Source: CAYSUS01 sp964434165 (GTDB lineage: Bacteria > Planctomycetota > Planctomycetia > Pirellulales > Thermoguttaceae). From it: a stretch of DNA of 64,000 nt. The translations under genes and the position numbers were made by a program. A model generated the notes under the pieces. The model did no database searches. It was not told the origin of the DNA and saw only the letters and a list, made by a program, of their open reading frames with translations. Each line of letters begins with the position of its first letter. The first letter of the stretch is position 1. Positions 41,902-50,847 of the stretch are shown here, piece after piece. The stretch lies in the NCBI GenBank assembly GCA_964434165.1, contig CAYSUS010000006.1, positions 62,001 to 126,000 of the forward strand, given 5' to 3'.

Positions 41902-42071
41902 CGAAGGTTCCCTTTCGTCGGGCAAGGAACAAGACCGGGCAAACCATCTAGCGTAGTCGGCGCGCGGGGGGTTGTCGATGGGCTCGGAGCCTCAAGCTGG
42001 CCGCGGCAGGAAACCGACTGTATAACGGACACGCTTCTGAATCCCTCGCAGAGACGGCCCCTATTTGCCCC

Positions 42072-43658
42072 ATGTTTGGCAACCTGAATCGATCGCAGTC
42101 TCCGCCGCGCGCGATCGTGGGGCAGCGCTTACTGGCCGCCCTTCTCCTTGGCGTGACGGCGCTCTGGTCGGTCCAGGCCGCCGAGCGCAGGGCCTCGCTG
42201 CACGCGGCCCTGGAGTCGATCACGGCCGCGGAGCTGAAGGCCCACGTCGATTTCCTGGCCGACGACCAGCGCGAGGGGCGCGCGTCGGGTACGCGCGGCG
42301 GGCGCGAGGCCGGCGACTACCTGGCCGAGAAGCTTGCCGCCCTGGGCCTGCGCCCCGCCGGCATCGACGGGGGCTACTTCCAGCCGTTCGGCCACGGATA
42401 CCGCAACGTTCTGGCGTGGATCCCGGGGAGCGACGAGAAGCTGCGCGGCGAGCTGATCGTGGTCAGCGCCCACTACGATCACGTGGGCTACGGCAACCGC
42501 AAGAACAGCCGCGGACCGACCGGACAGATCCACAACGGCGCGGACGACAACGCCAGCGGCACGGCGGGGCTTCTTGAGGTCGCCGGGGCGCTGGCCATGT
42601 TGCCCGAGGCCCCGAAGCGGACTGTGCTGGTCGCCTTCTGGGACGCCGAGGAGATGGGTATGCTCGGCTCCCAGCACTGGCTCGATCAGCCCACGCTCCG
42701 GAATTACCAGGTGAAAGCCATGCTGTGCATGGACATGATCGGGCGGCTGCGCGGCGAGAAACTGAAGGTCTTCGGCACGCGCTGCGGCTACGGGCTGCGG
42801 CGGCTGATCGCCGAGGAGAACGACAGCCTCGGCCTGGAGGTCGATTACGACTGGACCATGCGGCGGAACTCGGACCATTACGTGTTCTTCGAGAAGCGGA
42901 TCCCGGCCCTGTTGTTCCACACGGGCGTGCACGACGACTATCACACGCCCCGCGACGATGCCCACCTGATCAATCACCGGGGCATGAACCGCGTGGCGCG
43001 GCTGGTCTTCCGCACCACCTGGCGACTGGCCGAGGCCGGCGCGGTGACGGCCTTCCGCGAGGCCGGCTCGCGCGAGTCGGCGGACACCCAGCGGCGGATC
43101 ATCGAACGGGCCCCGGCGCTGCCCAGCCGTCTGGGCGTGTCGTGGTCGCCGCAGGGCTTCGTGGGGCCGGGCGTCCGCGTAACCGAGGTGACCGAGGGCT
43201 CCCCGGCCGACAAGGCCGGCATCCGTGCCAACGACCGAATCATGGAGTTTGGCGGCCGCGAGGTCGCCTCCGGGACCGCCCTGCTCGGCGCGGTGATGCT
43301 GGCTCCCAGCCCAGCCTCCGTGGAGGTCATGCGGCCGGGCGAGGAGAACCCCCTGAAGCTCCAGGTGGAACTGGACGGCGAGCCCATGCGGATCGGGCTG
43401 TTGTGGCGGATCGACGACGCCGAGCCGGGCGTTACGATCGTCCGCTACGTGGTGCCCGGCTCGCCCGCGGCCCTGGCGGGGCTGAAGCCCGGCGACCGCA
43501 TCTACCGGGTCGTGGGCCGGGATTTCGGCGGCGAGGACGAGTTCCGGCGGCTCCTGACCGAGTCCCCTGGTCCGATCGAGCTGCGCGTGGAGCGCGACGG
43601 CCGGCTCCGCGGCGTCGAGCTGGAGTTGGGGGCCGAGCCGAAGCGGCGCGCGGCGTGA
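42072..43658 (+). CDS. Exported M28-family peptidase with two PDZ domains
   Basis: The 528-residue protein has a signal peptide (residues about 18-36, RLLAALLLGVTALWSVQAAE). The M28 catalytic domain has zinc ligands visible in SAHYDHVG, NGADDNASGTAG, AFWDAEEMGMLGS, MDMIG and TGVHDDYHTP, all in the expected order. Two PDZ domains follow (about 355-430, GVRVTEVTEGSPADKAGIRA, and about 450-520, YVVPGSPAALAGLKPGDRIY). It is probably an aminopeptidase acting in the periplasm, with PDZ domains recognising C-termini. A TATAAC -10-like box lies 46 nt upstream. It converges with the LamG gene, with only 7 bp between the stops. Confidence 0.88.
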   Translation: MFGNLNRSQSPPRAIVGQRLLAALLLGVTALWSVQAAERRASLHAALESITAAELKAHVDFLADDQREGRASGTRGGREAGDYLAEKLAALGLRPAGIDGGYFQPFGHGYRNVLAWIPGSDEKLRGELIVVSAHYDHVGYGNRKNSRGPTGQIHNGADDNASGTAGLLEVAGALAMLPEAPKRTVLVAFWDAEEMGMLGSQHWLDQPTLRNYQVKAMLCMDMIGRLRGEKLKVFGTRCGYGLRRLIAEENDSLGLEVDYDWTMRRNSDHYVFFEKRIPALLFHTGVHDDYHTPRDDAHLINHRGMNRVARLVFRTTWRLAEAGAVTAFREAGSRESADTQRRIIERAPALPSRLGVSWSPQGFVGPGVRVTEVTEGSPADKAGIRANDRIMEFGGREVASGTALLGAVMLAPSPASVEVMRPGEENPLKLQVELDGEPMRIGLLWRIDDAEPGVTIVRYVVPGSPAALAGLKPGDRIYRVVGRDFGGEDEFRRLLTESPGPIELRVERDGRLRGVELELGAEPKRRAA

Positions 43659-43665
43659 GCGCGTC

Positions 43666-45309
43666 TCACGTCTGGCGCTTCCGCCCTGGGCGCGTGCTGC
43701 GCAGGCCTACCAGCGCGGCGAGCAACAGCCCGGCAAGGGCCGAGGAGCCGAACGTGGCCGGCTCGGGCACGTAGGCCGTCTGGAGGCCGTACTTCAGGTC
43801 GAGGTACGCGCCCAGGGCGAGATGCTCCGCTTCGCCCAGCGCATGGTCGAACAGGAGGACCTCGGCGATCTGGCCGTCGAGGTTCTGCCACGCGCCTTCG
43901 TTGGTGGCTCCCAGGAGGAGCGACGCGTCGGTGTCCGCCAGGTCGGCGACCGCCTGCGCGGCCGTGCCAGCCAGGCGGCCGTCGAGATAGACCCGGGCCG
44001 CTTCGCCGGGCATCCACACTCCCACGATGAGGTGCCACTCGTCAGCGGTCATGGCGAACGCGGCGACGGTATCGGGGTCGAAGCTGCCAGCACTGTCCTG
44101 CACGCTGAAGACCTGCGTGGACAGGCCCCACTCGCGGCGTCCACTACTGGAGTCGTACTTCGACACGATCCACTGGGCGTCGGCGGTGTTCTCCGGCCGG
44201 ACCACCGCGGCGACGGTCAGCCCCTGGGCGTTGTCGTGGATCTTGACGTTGCCCGCCGAGAGGAAGTCGTTCGAGCCGTCGAAGTCCACGGCCGGGAAGC
44301 CCGCCAACTGGTCCTGCAACAGCAGCGGAGAGGCGCCGCCGGACTGCTGCATGTCCGCCACGCCCGGGCCGCTGTCCTGCCAGCGGTCCACGCGGTAACC
44401 GGGCAGGCCTCCGTCGAAGCGGACCTGTGTGCCGTCATCGATCTGGTACCAGGTCTTGAGGCCGGGGATCTGGTCGGGCTGAAAGGCGGGCGTGGTGGCC
44501 GCCGCGTGGTGCGCGGCGATCCGTTCGGCCGACAGCGCGCGGTCGTAGACGGCCACCTCGTCGATCCGCCCGGCGAAGTGCTCGCCCGGCCCGGTGGCGA
44601 ACTGGGCGCCGATCCACAAGGGAGCATTGTTGACGTGGATTGCCGCGGGCACGTCGGTGGTCGTCTCCTGGACCATCGCGCCATCGACGTAGAGCTTCAT
44701 CGAATGGCCGGGCACGAAGGTGGCGGCCACGTGGTACCACTGGTCGGCCGAGAGGGGCGTATCCGACTCCAGCACCCGAGCGTCGGAGAACTGGCCGCTC
44801 GGGGAGATGACCATGCCCAATTCCAGGGACGGATTCAGGTAGAGGTTGTACGCCCGGCTGTTGTCGCTTCCCCGGTACTTGGCCGCGATGCCCTCGTTGG
44901 TCGTGGGCGTGGAGGAGTCGTGGAGGACCCATGCCTCCAGCGTCAGCGGCCCGGTGATGTCGATCACGTCGCCGACCGTAGCGTTGTCCGCGGTCTCGGA
45001 TCGGTTGTCGGTTCCGTCAAAGACCGGGGCGTGGTTCGTGGCGCCGAATCCGGGCAGCGCCGGCCCCTGGGCGCTGGCCTGGCCCAGCTCGCCCGGCGCG
45101 TAGTTGAAGTACCGGCCGTGCAGCCGATCGCCCCAGCCGAGGTTGGTGGAGCGGTCGCCGCCGCTCTCCTCCAGGCGGAAGTAGGCGACGGGCCGGTCCG
45201 CGAGGACTTCGGCGGAGTAGATGCCTGCGTGACAAACGGAGGGCAGCGCGTGCCCGACCGCAATCCACAACAGGCCGACCGACAGAGCTGCGCGAGGAAC
45301 CTGCCGCAT
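43666..45309 (-). CDS. PEP-CTERM surface protein with two LamG/concanavalin-like domains
   Basis: The 547-residue protein has a signal peptide (AALSVGLLWIAVGHALPSVC). Two concanavalin-A-like/LamG jelly-roll domains follow: the first (about 30-270) has GPLTLEAWVLHDS, YHVAATFVPGHSMKLYVDG and GRIDEVAVYDRALS; the second (about 290-510) has LTVAAVVRPENTADAQWIVS and GQIAEVLLFDHALG. The C-terminal PEP-CTERM tail has VPEPAT, a hydrophobic helix and basic residues. It probably binds carbohydrate at the cell surface. The ATG at 45309 has GGAGG 8 nt upstream, inside a short upstream in-frame ATG region. A TGGACT/TATGCT promoter lies 71 nt upstream. Confidence 0.87.
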   Translation of the reverse strand: MRQVPRAALSVGLLWIAVGHALPSVCHAGIYSAEVLADRPVAYFRLEESGGDRSTNLGWGDRLHGRYFNYAPGELGQASAQGPALPGFGATNHAPVFDGTDNRSETADNATVGDVIDITGPLTLEAWVLHDSSTPTTNEGIAAKYRGSDNSRAYNLYLNPSLELGMVISPSGQFSDARVLESDTPLSADQWYHVAATFVPGHSMKLYVDGAMVQETTTDVPAAIHVNNAPLWIGAQFATGPGEHFAGRIDEVAVYDRALSAERIAAHHAAATTPAFQPDQIPGLKTWYQIDDGTQVRFDGGLPGYRVDRWQDSGPGVADMQQSGGASPLLLQDQLAGFPAVDFDGSNDFLSAGNVKIHDNAQGLTVAAVVRPENTADAQWIVSKYDSSSGRREWGLSTQVFSVQDSAGSFDPDTVAAFAMTADEWHLIVGVWMPGEAARVYLDGRLAGTAAQAVADLADTDASLLLGATNEGAWQNLDGQIAEVLLFDHALGEAEHLALGAYLDLKYGLQTAYVPEPATFGSSALAGLLLAALVGLRSTRPGRKRQT

Positions 45310-45379
45310 GGGAAGAACCTCCGCCATCGAGTTGGGTGAGGTTATGTTCGCCGCCGCCCGGTATTCGAGGCACCTCGCC

Positions 45380-45408
45380 AGCATAGTCGGCCAGCGGGCC
45401 CCAGTCCA
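45380..45408 (-). promoter_or_regulatory. Sigma70-like promoter for the LamG gene
   Basis: Minus strand: TGGACT (45403-45408), 17-bp spacer, TATGCT followed by GG (45380-45385). The -10 ends 71 nt before the ATG at 45309. Confidence 0.5.
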
Positions 45409-45467
45409 CCGGACGCAGGGAGAACCATGAGGCTTGGAGGCCGCCGCGACGGGTCTGGAGAACGGCC

Positions 45468-46664
45468 TCACCGCCGCAACACGCGCTGCGGGCGTTCGGC
45501 CACGCGGACGTCGATCTCCACGCGGCGGCCGTCGCGGATCACCTCGGCCGTGGCCGTCGATCCGACCTCGGTGCGGGCCACCGCCAGACTGAGGTCCATG
45601 CCGTCGTCGATCTCCTCGCCGTTCCAGCCCACGATCACGTCGCCGGGCCGCAGACCCGCCTCGGCGGCCGGAGAGCCGGGAAGCACCCGGGCGACCAGCG
45701 CGCCGCGGGTCTCCTTCAGGTCGAGCTGCTCGGCAATGTCCGGATTGATGGACTGGAGCTCCACGCCCAGCCAGCCGCGCTGGACCACGCCGTCGGCCTT
45801 CAGACGCTCGTACACCTCCTGGGCGATGCGGCTGGGGATGGCGAAGCTGATGCCCTGGTAGCGCTCGCCGTAGATCGCCGTGTTGATGCCCACCACCTGG
45901 CCGTCCATGTTGACCAGGGGGCCGCCGCTGTTGCCCGGGTTGACCGCCGCATCGGTCTGCAGGAAGTCCTGGTAGCCCAGGTCGCGGACAATCCCCCGCC
46001 GCCCCTTGGCGCTGATGATGCCGGCGGTCACGGTGCGGGCCAGGCGGAAGGGGTTGCCCACGGCCAGGACCGAGTCGCCGACTTCCATCTTGTCGCTATC
46101 GCCCCAGGTGGCGGCGACGAGATCCGGGGCGTCGATCTTCAAGACGGCGATGTCGGACAGCGGATCGGAGCCCATGACCCGCACGTCGTCGATCGTGCGT
46201 CCGTCGGCCAGATGCACGGAGACCTCGTCGGCCTGGCCGATCACGTGGTAGTTGGTGACGATGTAGCCGTCCTCGTCCATGATCACGCCGGAGCCTTCGC
46301 CCTGCGCGCGGAACTGCTGCGGCCCGCGAAACAGGAAGCCCCATTCGTCGGCGGCCACCCCCTGCACGACCTTCTCGGTCTCGACCCCCACCACGCTGGG
46401 CTCGATGGCTTTGGCCACCGCGGCAAAGCGCCGCTGCGGATCGGGCAGCTCGCGCAACGTCTCCAGCGCGACCTCCTGCCGGGCCCGCTGCTGCGCCTTG
46501 GCCACGGCATAGACCACTTGCTGCACGAAATACGGCACGATCATTACCACGAGCAACGCCACCAGCATGACCAGCAGCCAGGGCAGTCGTCGCGACGGCG
46601 CATAGGGCACGGGTGGGGGGCTGGACCGCTGCTGCGGCTCGGAGGGGGAGAGACCGTCGTACAT
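45468..46664 (-). CDS. Membrane-anchored HtrA/DegP-like serine protease with PDZ domain
   Basis: The 398-residue protein has an N-terminal Pro-rich cytosolic tail and one transmembrane anchor (about 30-50, LLVMLVALLVVMIVPYFVQQ). The trypsin-like protease domain has the triad His in TNYHVIG, Asp in DPLSDIAVLKI and Ser in VNPGNSGGPLVN. One PDZ domain follows (about 300-390, GALVARVLPGSPAAEAGLRP). It degrades or remodels misfolded exported proteins in the periplasm, as in other one-PDZ DegS-type members. A TATAAT box lies 46 nt before the ATG at 46664. The LamG PEP-CTERM gene follows 158 bp downstream on the same strand. Confidence 0.9.
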   Translation of the reverse strand: MYDGLSPSEPQQRSSPPPVPYAPSRRLPWLLVMLVALLVVMIVPYFVQQVVYAVAKAQQRARQEVALETLRELPDPQRRFAAVAKAIEPSVVGVETEKVVQGVAADEWGFLFRGPQQFRAQGEGSGVIMDEDGYIVTNYHVIGQADEVSVHLADGRTIDDVRVMGSDPLSDIAVLKIDAPDLVAATWGDSDKMEVGDSVLAVGNPFRLARTVTAGIISAKGRRGIVRDLGYQDFLQTDAAVNPGNSGGPLVNMDGQVVGINTAIYGERYQGISFAIPSRIAQEVYERLKADGVVQRGWLGVELQSINPDIAEQLDLKETRGALVARVLPGSPAAEAGLRPGDVIVGWNGEEIDDGMDLSLAVARTEVGSTATAEVIRDGRRVEIDVRVAERPQRVLRR

Positions 46665-46709
46665 CGCCAGATACCGTATCTGCGGGGGAGATTCCGGGGG
46701 ACTACGACG

Positions 46710-46715
46710 ATTATA
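46710..46715 (-). promoter_or_regulatory. Consensus -10 (TATAAT) for the HtrA-like gene
   Basis: On the minus strand, a perfect TATAAT lies 46 nt upstream of the ATG at 46664. The -35 at 17 bp (GTTCAT) is weak. Confidence 0.5.
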
Positions 46716-46947
46716 CCCCTCGGTGCCCGGACATGAACCCGTGGAACCTCCACCCGGGAGCCCGGAAGAGCCGCGGCGCGTTGCGGCGGCGGTGCAAACC
46801 AGGCGGCTCGGACGGCCTGACGGCGGACGATTTCCGAGGGCTCACGCCGTGGCCGGACATTGCTTCATCTTCCGGCCACGCCGGGGTATGCTGAGGAGGC
46901 GCCGCCTCCGTGTGCGGTCGGTGCAGGTCTTCTCCCAGGCATCTACC

Positions 46948-47985
46948 ATGTTCGGCCTTCGCCCCATCCCGCTGAAGAACCTGGCCGAGCTGTCGCGACG
47001 CCTGGCGATCGCGCTGGGCGCGGGGATCGACCTCCGTCGGGCGCTGGAAACCGAGGCCGACCGCGCCGGCGGATTCGCCCGTGGCCGGCTCTCGGCCGTG
47101 CGCGACGCCGTGCGCGAAGGCCAGTCCCTGGCCGACGCGTTGGCCGCAGCCGGTGGGTACTTCCCGCCCCTGTTCCGCAAGATGGTCGAGCTGGGCGAGA
47201 AGACCGGGCATCTGCCCGACGTACTCGGCCGGCTCGCCGACCACTACGAAGGCCAGATGCAGCTCCGGCGGATGTTTCTCTCGGCCATTGCCTGGCCGCT
47301 GGCAGAACTGGCCATCGCCGTGGTGGTGGTGGGCCTGCTGATCTGGATCGTGGGCCTGATCGGGGAGTCCACGGGCACGACCATCGATCCTCTGGGCTTC
47401 GGCCTGACCGGCACGCGCGGCCTGGCGGTCTACGTGGCAGTCGTGGTGTCCGCCGCGGTCGCGGTGGTGCTGATGGTGCAGGCCGCGCGACGCGGACTGT
47501 TCTGGATCCGGCCGGTGCAACTGGCCGCGATGCGCCTGCCGGTGATCGGCCCATGTCTGAAGGCGATCGCCCTGGCCCGCATGACCTGGGCCCTCCAGTT
47601 GACCCTGAATACGGAGCTGGACGTGCGCGAGGCCATGCGCTTGGGCGTGGAGACGTCGCTGAATCCCCGGTTCGCCGGGAAGGCGGACCGCATCGAGCGC
47701 GCCTTGTCGGGCGGCTCCACGGTGACCGAGGCCGTGGAGACCGCCGGCGCGTTCCCGCCCGACTTCGTCGCCGCCGTCGGCATCGGGGAGCACACCGGCA
47801 GCCTGCCCGAGTCCATGGCCCTGCTTTCGCGCCAGTACCAGGAGCAGGCCCGGGCGGCGCTGGCCACGCTCACGCGCCTGGCGGGCACGGCCGTCTGGCT
47901 GGTCATCGCCGGGCTCATTCTCTTCCTCATCTTCCGCCTCGCCTCTTTCTACCTCGGGGCCTACCAAGACGCCTTATCCATGTGA
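46948..47985 (+). CDS. Type II secretion/type IV pilus inner-membrane protein, GspF-like
   Basis: The 345-residue protein has two T2SSF domains: the first (about 10-130) contains LSRRLAIALGAGIDLRRALE and SLADALAAAGGYFPPLFRKM; the second (about 215-330) contains RMTWALQLTLNTELDVREAM and GAFPPDFVAAVGIGEHTGSL. Each is followed by hydrophobic segments (about 115-150, 165-185 and 315-335). GspF/PilC forms the membrane platform that couples the assembly ATPase to pilin polymerisation. The N-terminus is shorter than in classical GspF (about 400 aa). A TATGCT -10 lies 56 nt upstream (46887-46892). The kinase gene starts 14 bp after the stop, so the two are probably co-transcribed. Confidence 0.85.
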   Translation: MFGLRPIPLKNLAELSRRLAIALGAGIDLRRALETEADRAGGFARGRLSAVRDAVREGQSLADALAAAGGYFPPLFRKMVELGEKTGHLPDVLGRLADHYEGQMQLRRMFLSAIAWPLAELAIAVVVVGLLIWIVGLIGESTGTTIDPLGFGLTGTRGLAVYVAVVVSAAVAVVLMVQAARRGLFWIRPVQLAAMRLPVIGPCLKAIALARMTWALQLTLNTELDVREAMRLGVETSLNPRFAGKADRIERALSGGSTVTEAVETAGAFPPDFVAAVGIGEHTGSLPESMALLSRQYQEQARAALATLTRLAGTAVWLVIAGLILFLIFRLASFYLGAYQDALSM

Positions 47986-47999
47986 GGAAGCGAGCCGTT

Positions 48000-49619
48000 A
48001 TGGGTCGCCGCGAGGTCAAGCCGAGCCAGGAGGCTCCTCCGAGCACGCTCGTCGAGGAGTTGTGCAGCCGTTTCGAAAGCGAGCTGCGGTCGGGGCGACG
48101 TCCGCAGATCGAAGCGTATCTCGCCCAGGTGCCGAACACCGCCCAGCACGCCTTGATCCACGGCCTGCTCCCGATCGAGCTGCGTCACAGGGCGTCGCGC
48201 GGCGAGCGGGTCGTGGCCGAGGAATACGTGCGCCGGCTTCCCGAGCACGAGGCCCTGGTGAGCACGATCTGCGGCTCGGTAGGGCGATCGGAGGGCGCGG
48301 AGGTACCCATGTCCGACGTCGTCCTCGCCCCGGGCGAGCGGGCGCCGGCGCAGGCCCTGCCCGTCTCGCCCGATGACGCCCTGGCCCGGACCTGGCCGTT
48401 CTCCGAGCTGCCGCCGTCGATCGTCGAGGAGATTCGGTCCGGCATGGCCGAACACGAATTCGACGTGGACGAGGTGCTCATCCAGCAGGGCGAACCGGGC
48501 CGGGGACTGTGGCTGGTCTTCCAGGGGCAGATCGAGGTGGGCGTCGAGGAGGAAGGGTCCTGGCGCGGCGTGGCGGAGCCGGGCGGCGCCGTGATTCTCG
48601 GCGAGATGTCGCTGGTCACGGATCAGCCGTGCACGGCGACCGTCGTGGCCACGACGCCGGGGCGCGCCCTGCTGCTGCCGGCCGACCGGTTCCGCCAGAT
48701 CGCGGCGCGCCACAGCGTGCTCTGGGTGGCCCTGAGCCGGCTCATCGCCGAGCGCCTCGGACGGCTGGAAGTGGACGTGCTGGCCGGGAAACTGCTCCAC
48801 GGCTACCGCATCCGCCGAGCCGTGGGCCGCGGCGGGATGGCCGTGGTCTATGAGGCGGAAGACGAAGCCGGCCGGGGGCTCGGGCGCGTGGCCCTGAAGA
48901 TGATGAGTCATCGCCTGGTCCACGACCTGGAGGCCCAGGGCCGGTTCGAGCGCGAAGTGCAGATCTGCCAGGGCCTCGACCACCCGAACATCACCCGCAT
49001 CCACCAGTGCTTCACCTCGTTCGGCACGAACTTCATGGTCATGGAGTTCTGCGACGGGGCGTCGCTGGCCGAGATCATACGGCGAAGGGGGGCCCTCCGC
49101 CAGGAGCAGGTGCGACGGGTCGCTGGCCAGCTCGCCGCGGCGTTGCATCACGCCCACGAGTCCGGCGTATGCCATCGGGACCTGAAGCCGGGCAACGTGA
49201 TGGTCGATCGACAGGGGACGCTCAAGCTCATGGACTTCGGCCTGGCCAGGCACTTCAGCGACGCCGAGATCACCCGTGCCGGCGACGTGCTGGGCACGCC
49301 CCGCTACATGCCCCCCGAGCAGTTGACCGGCAAACAGGTCGATTTCCGAGCCGACCTGTTCGCCTTCGGGTGCATCGTGTACGAGCTGCTCACGGGCAAG
49401 CCGCTCTTCGAGGGCACGGACCTGATGGAGATCGTCGCCGCGCAGCTTCAGTGGAAGCTCCCGCCGGCCGCGCGAATCCGCCCCCGTCTCGACCCGGACC
49501 TGCACCGGCTGCTCCGGCAGACCCTCGGCCGGCGTCCGGAGGACCGGGTCGTCGATCTGGGCGCGGTGGCGGCGTGGTCCAAGAGGCTCGATCCCTCGCT
49601 GCTCTCCTTTCCGGCCTGA
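48000..49619 (+). CDS. Serine/threonine kinase with cyclic-nucleotide-binding domain
   Basis: In this 539-residue protein, residues about 1-105 form a planctomycete N-terminal helical module (LVEELCSRFESELRSGRRPQ, ELRHRASRGERVVAEEYVRR). Residues about 135-265 form a cNMP-binding domain (VLIQQGEPGRGLWLVFQGQI, GEMSLVTDQPCTATVVATTP) linked to a Hanks-type kinase (about 270-535). The kinase has the glycine loop GRGGMAVVYEA, Lys in VALKMMS, the catalytic HRDLKPGNVMV, metal-binding DFGLA and APE-like PPEQL. No extracellular part or TM helix is seen, so it is cytosolic. Its tight coupling to the GspF-like gene suggests it phosphorylates or controls a secretion or pilus machine in response to a nucleotide signal. 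Confidence 0.87.
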   Translation: MGRREVKPSQEAPPSTLVEELCSRFESELRSGRRPQIEAYLAQVPNTAQHALIHGLLPIELRHRASRGERVVAEEYVRRLPEHEALVSTICGSVGRSEGAEVPMSDVVLAPGERAPAQALPVSPDDALARTWPFSELPPSIVEEIRSGMAEHEFDVDEVLIQQGEPGRGLWLVFQGQIEVGVEEEGSWRGVAEPGGAVILGEMSLVTDQPCTATVVATTPGRALLLPADRFRQIAARHSVLWVALSRLIAERLGRLEVDVLAGKLLHGYRIRRAVGRGGMAVVYEAEDEAGRGLGRVALKMMSHRLVHDLEAQGRFEREVQICQGLDHPNITRIHQCFTSFGTNFMVMEFCDGASLAEIIRRRGALRQEQVRRVAGQLAAALHHAHESGVCHRDLKPGNVMVDRQGTLKLMDFGLARHFSDAEITRAGDVLGTPRYMPPEQLTGKQVDFRADLFAFGCIVYELLTGKPLFEGTDLMEIVAAQLQWKLPPAARIRPRLDPDLHRLLRQTLGRRPEDRVVDLGAVAAWSKRLDPSLLSFPA

Positions 49620-49655
49620 CGGCCCACGGCCCTTCCGCCCGCCGCGGCGGTGTTC

Positions 49656-49661
49656 TACACT
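49656..49661 (+). promoter_or_regulatory. -10 box (TACACT) for the epimerase gene
   Basis: TACACT lies 70 nt upstream of the ATG at 49731, giving the epimerase its own promoter. The -35 at 17 bp (TTCCGC) is weak. Confidence 0.4.
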
Positions 49662-49730
49662 TGCACATCCCCCGGGCGGGGCCTGCGGGCGCGACCCCGG
49701 GGCGCTTCGACACCTTCGCAGAGGGCCTCC

Positions 49731-50675
49731 ATGCGCACCTGTCTGGTCACCGGCGGAGCGGGATTCATCGGCTCGCACCTGGCCCAGCGCCTGGTCGAGG
49801 ACGGCCAGTCGGTGCGCGTGCTCGACAATCTGAGCACCGGCCGGGAGGCCAACATGGCCGCCTTTCGCGACCGCATCACGTTCTTCCACGCGGACCTCTG
49901 CGAGGTGGAAGTCCTCAAGGAGGCCGTCGGCGGCGTGGACTGCATCTTCCACCAGGCCGCCCTGGCCAGCGTGCCGCGGAGCGTCGAGGCCCCGCTGGAC
50001 ACGAACGCCGCGTGCGTGACCGGGACCGTGGCCCTGTTGGACGCCGCGCGGCGTGCGGGCGTGCGACGCGTGGTGTACGCGGCCAGCTCCAGCGCCTACG
50101 GCGAGCAGCCCACGAGCCCCAAGCGCGAGACCGATCTGCCGGCCCCCATCTCGCCCTACGGCGCGGCCAAGCTGGCCGCCGAGCTCTACTGCCAGGCGTT
50201 CTCGGCAACCTACGGGCTGGAGACGGTGGCCCTGCGATACTTCAACGTCTTCGGCCCGCGCCAGGACCCCGACAGCCCCTACTCCGCCGTGATCCCGCTG
50301 TTCATCACCGCCATGCTCGCCGGGCGGCGCCCGGTCGTGTACGGCGACGGTCGGCAGTCGCGCGACTTCACCTTCGTGGCCAACGTGGTGCAGGCCAACC
50401 TCCGCGCGGCCGAAGCCCCGGGCGTGTCGGGCCGCGTGTTCAACGTGGGCAACGGCCGCGCGACCGACCTTCTCACCTTGATCGCCTCGCTCAACCGGCT
50501 GCTGGGCACGGACCTCCAGCCCGAGCACGCGCCGCCGCGGCAGGGCGACATCCGCGAGAGCCTGGCCGACATCAGCCTCACCCGGCAGCGGCTGGGCTAC
50601 GAGCCGGAGGTCGGCTTCGAGGAGGGGCTGCGGCAGTCGATCGGCTACTATCGGCAGCTCGTCCCGGCCGGCTGA
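49731..50675 (+). CDS. NAD-dependent nucleotide-sugar epimerase/dehydratase
   Basis: The 314-residue extended SDR enzyme has the NAD-binding VTGGAGFIGSHLAQRL, the nucleotide-sugar region HQAALASVPRSVEAP, the catalytic Ser in YAASSSAYGEQP and the YxxxK motif SPYGAAKLAAELY. The substrate domain has RYFNVFGPRQDPDSPYSAVI. It resembles UDP-N-acetylglucosamine 4-epimerase (WbpP type) and GalE-like enzymes. It probably supplies UDP-hexose for surface polysaccharide. The ATG at 49731 follows GAGGG. The gene has its own -10 and lies 111 bp after the kinase. Confidence 0.88.
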   Translation: MRTCLVTGGAGFIGSHLAQRLVEDGQSVRVLDNLSTGREANMAAFRDRITFFHADLCEVEVLKEAVGGVDCIFHQAALASVPRSVEAPLDTNAACVTGTVALLDAARRAGVRRVVYAASSSAYGEQPTSPKRETDLPAPISPYGAAKLAAELYCQAFSATYGLETVALRYFNVFGPRQDPDSPYSAVIPLFITAMLAGRRPVVYGDGRQSRDFTFVANVVQANLRAAEAPGVSGRVFNVGNGRATDLLTLIASLNRLLGTDLQPEHAPPRQGDIRESLADISLTRQRLGYEPEVGFEEGLRQSIGYYRQLVPAG

Positions 50676-50847
50676 TCGTGTGCGGCTTTCTTGGGGCGGG
50701 CCGGGGGCCGGGCCGGACTCGCGAATCCTTCTTTTTCCGCGCAGGATTTGGTATCCTGGGCCTGCACCTGGGCGAGAGCCGTCGCGCCGGGGGCGCGGCG
50801 CGAGATACCCGTCGTCGAACCTGCCTTGTCTTCGGGGGGATCCGGAC

